DNA from: Burkholderiales bacterium
GTDB lineage: Bacteria; Pseudomonadota; Gammaproteobacteria; Burkholderiales; Casimicrobiaceae
Length of the DNA: 10,632 bases
Assembly: GCA_031275075.1 (NCBI GenBank)
Contig: JAISPI010000073.1
Location: 1-10,632 of the forward strand
Direction of reading: 5' to 3'
The translations under genes and the position numbers were made by a program. Under the pieces are notes generated by a model. The model did no database searches. It was not told the DNA's origin and saw only the letters and a program-made list of their open reading frames with translations. This document shows positions 7,443-10,632 of the stretch, in pieces; position 1 is the first letter of the stretch; each line of letters begins with the position of its first letter.

Positions 7443-7484
7443 CATTCTATTTGCGTCGCTCGGGCAACATCAGGCCACCCAAGG

Positions 7485-7501
7485 AGCGGCGCAACGCCGC
7501 T
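7485..7501. repeat. Perfect GC-rich hairpin between tRNA-Phe and upp
   Basis: AGCGGCG-CAA-CGCCGCT is a perfect 7-bp stem with a 3-base loop, 42 bases after the tRNA. It is followed by AAATATC rather than a T run, so it is not a standard intrinsic terminator. It could act in tRNA 3' trimming or in a transcript leader, but that is speculation. Confidence 0.5.
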
Positions 7502-7513
7502 AAATATCGCAGC

Positions 7514-7566
7514 TTGACAGCGGAGAGTTCGCTTACCGTTTGCTAAAAACCGTCCAAATAAGCGAA
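7514..7566 (+). promoter_or_regulatory. Probable upp promoter and leader region with inverted repeat
   Basis: A perfect TTGACA lies at 7514-7519, but no good -10 box follows at 16-18 bases. An extended -10-like TGCTAAAAA lies further on at 7541-7549. Around the latter is an exact 8-bp inverted repeat, TTCGCTTA (7528-7535) and TAAGCGAA (7559-7566). The promoter itself is uncertain, but the inverted repeat is exact and sits about 50 bases before the upp start. Confidence 0.3.
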
Positions 7567-7613
7567 ACCACTCTTCTATCTTCCATGTGCCGTTCATTAT
7601 CGGGAGCCTGTTC

Positions 7614-8243
7614 ATGAAAGTCATCGAAGTCACCCATCCCCTGATTCAGCACAAGTTGGGGTTGATGCGTAGGCTCGACATCAGCACCAAAAGTTTTCGT
7701 GACCTGGCGTGCGAAGTGGCGATGTTTTTGACATATGAAGCCACCCGCGATCTTCCGACCGAGGAAATCGAAATCACTGGTTGGGCGGGCCCTGTTCGTG
7801 TACGCAAGATCAAGGGCAAAAAAATCACGGTGGTGCCGATTTTGCGGGCGGGGCTGGGGTTGTTGCCGGGCGTTCTGGAATTGATCCCCGCCGCCAAAGT
7901 GAGCATCGTCGGCATTCAGCGCAACGAAGAAACGTTGGCGCCGATCACGTATTACGAAAAACTGACGCATAACATGAGCGAGCGGATTGCGATGATCGTC
8001 GATCCGATGCTGGCGACCGGTGGAACCTTGGTGGCAACCATCAACATGCTGAAGGAAGCGGGTTGCACGCAGATCCGCGGATTGTTCTTGGTGGCCGCGC
8101 CGGAAGGGTTGAAACGGCTGGAAGAAGCGCATCCAGACGTCGACGTTTACACGGCGGCAATCGACGAACGGCTCAATCAGATGGGTTACATCCTGCCCGG
8201 TCTGGGGGATGCCGGCGACCGGATTTTCGGGACCAAAGCGTAG
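7614..8243 (+). CDS. upp: Uracil phosphoribosyltransferase Upp
   Basis: This salvage enzyme makes UMP from uracil and PRPP. At 209 residues it matches the 208 of E. coli Upp. The start is the ATG giving MKVIEVTHPLIQHKLGLMR, nearly the E. coli N-terminus, with GGGAG at 7602-7606 seven bases before it. A GTG at 7587 would add nine residues but lacks such a site. Motifs are KKITVVPILRAGLG (69-82), the PRPP-binding VDPMLATGGT (129-138), LVAAPEG (159-165) and the uracil-binding GYILPGLGDAGDRIFG (191-206). The gene is monocistronic or lies downstream of tRNA-Phe; no uraA-like permease follows. A weak terminator-like hairpin lies after it. Confidence 0.97.
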   Translation: MKVIEVTHPLIQHKLGLMRRLDISTKSFRDLACEVAMFLTYEATRDLPTEEIEITGWAGPVRVRKIKGKKITVVPILRAGLGLLPGVLELIPAAKVSIVGIQRNEETLAPITYYEKLTHNMSERIAMIVDPMLATGGTLVATINMLKEAGCTQIRGLFLVAAPEGLKRLEEAHPDVDVYTAAIDERLNQMGYILPGLGDAGDRIFGTKA

Positions 8244-8268
8244 TTGTCCGGAGCTAACTTGGGGCATG

Positions 8269-8305
8269 GGCCGCGGGTTCCGAGCCTTTGTTGCTTTTTG
8301 TTTCT
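8269..8305 (+). terminator. Weak candidate intrinsic terminator of upp
   Basis: An interrupted hairpin can be drawn: GGC (8269-8271) with GCC (8284-8286), then CGG (8274-8276) with CCG (8280-8282) around a GTT loop. It is followed by the T-rich run TTTGTTGCTTTTTG. The stem is imperfect and the T run interrupted, so termination here is only plausible. Confidence 0.3.
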
Positions 8306-8353
8306 TTGTTTATGCGTTTTTCCTGGTTTTTCTTCCGGCCGGCCTTGTTTTTT

Positions 8354-8370
8354 CTGTCGTTCCATGACAG
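8354..8370. repeat. Small hairpin CTGTC/GACAG upstream of the first DUF4124 gene
   Basis: CTGTC (8354-8358) and GACAG (8366-8370) flank a 7-base loop, just after a T6 run and about 50 bases before the DUF4124 start. It may be an operator half-site pair or part of a leader. No clear promoter hexamers can be assigned around it. Confidence 0.3.
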
Positions 8371-8418
8371 CATAAACCGTATGGTTGGCAAGCATTTTCC
8401 GGGCGGAGGTGACGTGTC

Positions 8419-8790
8419 ATGAAAAAAGATTTTGCGCTGATCACCGCGTCGATTGGCGTTGCACTGTTCTTGACGGCAAGCGGAGCTGCTGCTGCACAGC
8501 TGTATCGTTGCACCACCGATGATGGCCGTATCGTTTATTCGGATCGCAAATGCGCGCCGGTCGGGCAGCGCCAAGTCGTCAAGATCACTGACAATTCGAT
8601 GGACAACTCCAATCTGCAAAGTACTGCGGCCATTCGAACTGGGTTGGACAGCGCCATGGCGGCGCAAGGCGGCGGTAAAGTGGCCGTGATAGGCAATAGC
8701 AGTCCCTCAGCGTCAGCGTCCTCAGCATCGTCTTCGTCCTCTTCAACAACGCAGTCTTCACGTCCTGCACGGCGCCGTTGCGGCGGATAA
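8419..8790 (+). CDS. Secreted DUF4124 protein with Ser-rich tail
   Basis: This 123-residue protein starts with a clear Sec signal peptide: MKKD, a hydrophobic core (6-20) and probable cleavage after GAAAA (about residue 26). The mature N-terminus QLYRC-x-VYSDRKC (Cys31, Cys45) is the DUF4124 core, a small beta-structured domain of unknown function common in proteobacterial periplasmic proteins. The two cysteines may form a disulfide. After it come KITDNSMDNS (55-64), then a low-complexity serine tract (94-114) and a basic end with RRRC. GGAGG at 8405-8409 supports the ATG. The protein is probably periplasmic or envelope-bound. It is a tandem paralogue of the next gene, and its role is not known. 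Confidence 0.82.
   Translation: MKKDFALITASIGVALFLTASGAAAAQLYRCTTDDGRIVYSDRKCAPVGQRQVVKITDNSMDNSNLQSTAAIRTGLDSAMAAQGGGKVAVIGNSSPSASASSASSSSSSTTQSSRPARRRCGG
8706..8746 (+). repeat. Simple repeat encoding the Ser-rich tract
   Basis: A run of TCAGCG, TCCTCA and TCGTCT-like hexamers encodes mostly Ser and Ala. It uses several Ser codons, so it is a degenerate rather than a pure microsatellite and is unlikely to be a phase-variable slippage site. Confidence 0.5.
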
Positions 8791-8806
8791 GGGTTTTAGT
8801 TTAGCA

Positions 8807-9196
8807 GTGAGGGTGAAAGACGTGCCTTTGCCATTGTGGCTTTTGGTCTTGATGTTGTGTGGCGCTTCATCAGGCGTAAATGCGCAAATTTACAAATGTT
8901 CGCTGCCGGGTGAGCGGGTGGTGTATTCTGATCGTAAATGCAATCCGCTGGAAAGCGGCGGAAGGCTCAAAATTACGGACAATTCGATGAACAGTCCCGG
9001 CTCAACGCGCGAGGCTGATCTCGCGGCGCTACGCGCTGCTCGTTTGAACCCCCAAACATCGCAGGTGCCTTACGTCGAAGGTAAGGCGACTGCCGAGTCT
9101 GCCGGGTTTGTTAAAGGGGAACGTTGGGATGGCAGTGGCGAAACGTTCATGATTTATTCGCCGCTGCTGGGATCGGGCATGTATTTAAACCGGTGA
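8807..9196 (+). CDS. Second secreted DUF4124 protein
   Basis: This 129-residue paralogue of the preceding gene starts 16 bases after it. From the GTG at 8807 it has a signal peptide (MRVK, hydrophobic 8-20, likely cleavage after GVNA at residue 26). The DUF4124 core follows as QIYKC with VVYSDRKC, and the cysteines fall at 31 and 45, exactly as in its neighbour. KITDNSMN (55-62) is also shared. The rest differs: an Arg/Ala-rich stretch (READLAALRAARL) and a C-terminal part ending in YSPLLGSGMYLNR with no Ser tract. The start is uncertain. GTG at 8813 or 8822 is possible, and GAGG at 8809-8812 best fits 8822. The matching cysteine positions and basic N-terminus favour 8807. The function is unknown. 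Confidence 0.75.
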   Translation: MRVKDVPLPLWLLVLMLCGASSGVNAQIYKCSLPGERVVYSDRKCNPLESGGRLKITDNSMNSPGSTREADLAALRAARLNPQTSQVPYVEGKATAESAGFVKGERWDGSGETFMIYSPLLGSGMYLNR

Positions 9197-9216
9197 AAGG
9201 TGGTGACGTTGCAGTC

Positions 9217-9693
9217 TTACGGCGTAAAAACGGCCACCAGCGTTGCCTGAGCTTGGCGGCGTTTTGCTTCAATCGTTAATTTTTCCGAAGGTTCTACGGC
9301 TTTCAGCCAGCACAGTGACGCTGTCTTCGGTGTCCACCGTGATTCGCCAAGCAGATAGGTAGCGACTTCGCCCAGGGTCGGTTGATGGCCGATCACCAGC
9401 GTGATGCCTTTTTTCTTCGGCCAGTCGATAGCAGCGAGCAGATCGTCCATGCTTGCTTCGGGTGCCAGTGCGGGTACGGTTTCGTAGAGACGCGCCAATG
9501 TCGCGGCGGTTTGCTGTGTTCGCTGGGCAGGCGACACCAAAATCCGGCAGGGTGTTGGCAAATGCGTTGGCAAATGCTCGTTCAACCATTGCGCTGCGTC
9601 CGAGGCTTCTTCTCGGCCACGCACACTCAATACGCGCGCCAGATCCGGGAATCCGGGTTCAGCGTGGGCGTGCCGCCAGAGAATCAGCTCCAT
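9217..9693 (-). CDS. sixA: Phosphohistidine phosphatase SixA
   Basis: This 158-residue protein belongs to the histidine phosphatase (RHG) superfamily, SixA branch. By family knowledge it removes phosphate from phosphohistidine on phosphorelay or PTS proteins. The N-terminal catalytic motif is LWRHAHAEPG (Arg7, His8). SPAQRTQQTA (54-63) carries the second arginine (Arg58), and VIGHQPTL holds the second histidine (His103). The ATG at 9693 is preceded by AGGAG at 9699-9703 with 5-base spacing. It lies 81 bases downstream of ppk1 on the same strand and is probably cotranscribed. An in-frame exact duplication gives HLPTHLPT at residues 40-47. It converges on the DUF4124 pair with a 20-base gap. 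Confidence 0.92.
   Translation of the reverse strand: MELILWRHAHAEPGFPDLARVLSVRGREEASDAAQWLNEHLPTHLPTPCRILVSPAQRTQQTAATLARLYETVPALAPEASMDDLLAAIDWPKKKGITLVIGHQPTLGEVATYLLGESRWTPKTASLCWLKAVEPSEKLTIEAKRRQAQATLVAVFTP
9554..9577. repeat. Exact 12-bp tandem duplication within sixA
   Basis: GTTGGCAAATGC occurs twice back to back (9554-9565 and 9566-9577). On the minus strand it encodes HLPT twice in frame (residues 40-47), without disturbing the catalytic motifs. Confidence 0.9.
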
Positions 9694-9698
9694 ACGCG

Positions 9699-9703
9699 CT
9701 CCT
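9699..9703 (-). promoter_or_regulatory. Ribosome binding site of sixA
   Basis: AGGAG on the minus strand lies 5 bases before the sixA ATG. It is a strong site and fixes the start. Confidence 0.75.
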
Positions 9704-9717
9704 ATTTTGAATCCGTT

Positions 9718-9740
9718 GCAAACGCGGTTTGCGTCGCAAA
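9718..9740. repeat. Two overlapping palindromes between ppk1 and sixA
   Basis: GCAAAC-GCG-GTTTGC (9718-9732) and TTTGCG-T-CGCAAA (9728-9740) are both perfect and share TTTGC. The first can form a 6-bp hairpin in RNA. Neither is followed by a T run in the ppk1 direction, so a standard terminator is not supported. Confidence 0.55.
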
Positions 9741-9774
9741 ATCATAGAGTTCCGTTGTTGATCCTTGGGGTTCG

Positions 9775-10632
9775 TCAATGAGGCTCATCACACCAGCGGC
9801 GCAGCAGTTCGAGTTGCATGGCAAGAGCCGGTGCGTTGTCAGCAGGACGGACTTTCTCATAACGACCGTCGGCAAGCAGGTGCCAGGCATTGCGGTTATC
9901 ACGCAGATACCCCCACAATCCTTCATCCAGTACACGCTGTCGAATTTCGGGATCAAGCACCGGAAACGCGATTTCGATCCGACGGAACAAATTGCGTCCC
10001 ATCCAGTCGGCTGATGATAACCAAACATCGGGATGGCCGTCGTTCTCGAAGTACCAGACACGATGGTGTTCAAGGAAACGACCAAGGATCGAGCGGACAC
10101 GAATCCGTTCGGAAACGCCAGACACACCGGGACGAAGCGCACAAGCGCCGCGCACGATCAGGTCGATTTCAACGCCCGCCTGCGACGCTTTGTAAAGCGC
10201 CTGAATAATGCGCTCTTCGAGCAACGCATTCATTTTGGCAACGATACGCGCTGGTTTGCCGGCGCGGGCGTGGCGTTCTTCACGGCGGATCATCGCCAGG
10301 ATACGGCGCGGCATCGTAAACGGCGCCAGCAACAAATGTCGCATCGGCGCCGCCGGGGACAGGCTGCTGATGTGCATGAACACTTCGTTAACATCGCGGC
10401 CAATGCCTTGGTTGGCGGTTAATAAACCGAAGTCCGAATACAGCCGTGCTGTGCGGGGGTGGTAATTACCGGTACCCAAATGTGTGTAGTAACGCAATAC
10501 TTGTTGACCATTGCGGTCGCGTTCACGGCGAATGAGCAGTGCCATTTTGGCATGCGTTTTCAGACCGAAGACACCGTAAATGACTTGTGCGCCGGCGCGT
10601 TCCAGCCGTTCGGCCCAGTTGATGTTGGCGGC
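9775..10632 (-). CDS. ppk1: Polyphosphate kinase Ppk1, C-terminal part
   Basis: The frame runs off the right edge, leaving the last 285 residues. Ppk1 reversibly transfers the ATP gamma-phosphate onto polyphosphate. The fragment begins with AANINWAERLERAG, then GLKTHAKM, whose His27 of this fragment corresponds to the autophosphorylated His435 of E. coli Ppk. RYYTHLGTGNYH (His51) corresponds to His454. Later come TARLYSDFGLLTAN, the LIVRGACALRPGVSGVSE core, LEHHRVWYFEN, DVWLSSADWMGRNLFRRIE and PVLDPEIRQRVLD. These are the C1 and C2 phospholipase-D-like domains. The loop between the two histidines is 5 residues longer than in E. coli. The N-terminal and head domains lie outside the window. sixA follows on the same strand. 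Confidence 0.96.
   Translation of the reverse strand, partial: AANINWAERLERAGAQVIYGVFGLKTHAKMALLIRRERDRNGQQVLRYYTHLGTGNYHPRTARLYSDFGLLTANQGIGRDVNEVFMHISSLSPAAPMRHLLLAPFTMPRRILAMIRREERHARAGKPARIVAKMNALLEERIIQALYKASQAGVEIDLIVRGACALRPGVSGVSERIRVRSILGRFLEHHRVWYFENDGHPDVWLSSADWMGRNLFRRIEIAFPVLDPEIRQRVLDEGLWGYLRDNRNAWHLLADGRYEKVRPADNAPALAMQLELLRRWCDEPH

Noticed and set aside
7485..7501. Intrinsic terminator after tRNA-Phe
   Set aside because: The stem is perfect but is followed by AAATATC instead of a T run, so I list it only as a hairpin.
7587..7613. Longer upp from the GTG at 7587
   Set aside because: The extra nine residues are absent from E. coli Upp, and the GGGAG at 7602-7606 serves the ATG at 7614.
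7533..8267. A 244-codon minus-strand open frame antisense to upp
   Set aside because: upp is intact on the plus strand with every motif. The antisense product has shadow-like composition.
8186..8395. A 69-codon minus-strand frame encoding a Lys/Gln/Arg-rich peptide across the T-rich tract
   Set aside because: Its basic composition follows directly from the A-rich minus strand. It runs into the 3' end of upp, has a poorly spaced ribosome site and resembles nothing known to me.

Overview
The window reads as an ordinary, densely packed stretch of a proteobacterial chromosome, most likely betaproteobacterial. The grounds are moderate GC content, an Hda-type DnaA regulator, RNase G beside Maf, a fused LplT-PlsC protein, tandem DUF4124 secreted proteins and a ppk1-sixA pair. 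The lineage call is an inference from gene content and protein resemblance, not a tested placement. I see no mobile element, CRISPR array, phage gene or compositional island. No stretch longer than about 175 bases lacks a gene or RNA.

Left part (1-2844): the 3' end of hda overlaps mnmA (tRNA 2-thiouridylase) by 8 nt, and a DUF4126 membrane protein follows on the same strand. These converge on thyA (thymidylate synthase, minus strand). thyA diverges from the next gene across a roughly 150-base region rich in palindromes and repeats, which probably holds both promoters.

Middle (2845-7253): a 634-residue protein joins an LplT-type MFS lysophospholipid transporter to a PlsC-type acyltransferase. 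It converges on a minus-strand run maf - rng - dgkA (nucleotide pyrophosphatase, RNase G, diacylglycerol kinase). The fusion and dgkA both concern phospholipid recycling, although they are on opposite strands.

Right part (7254-10632): a tRNA-Phe gene with encoded CCA, then upp (uracil phosphoribosyltransferase) with an inverted-repeat-rich leader, then two tandem paralogous small secreted DUF4124 proteins. These converge on sixA, which lies downstream of ppk1 (polyphosphate kinase, cut by the window edge) on the minus strand.

Shared themes are pyrimidine metabolism (thyA, upp, maf), RNA maturation (mnmA, rng, tRNA-Phe), membrane lipid turnover (lplT-plsC, dgkA) and phosphate or phosphorelay chemistry (ppk1, sixA). 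I find no convincing undescribed system. The best leads are the thyA/lplT-plsC regulatory region and the tandem DUF4124 pair.
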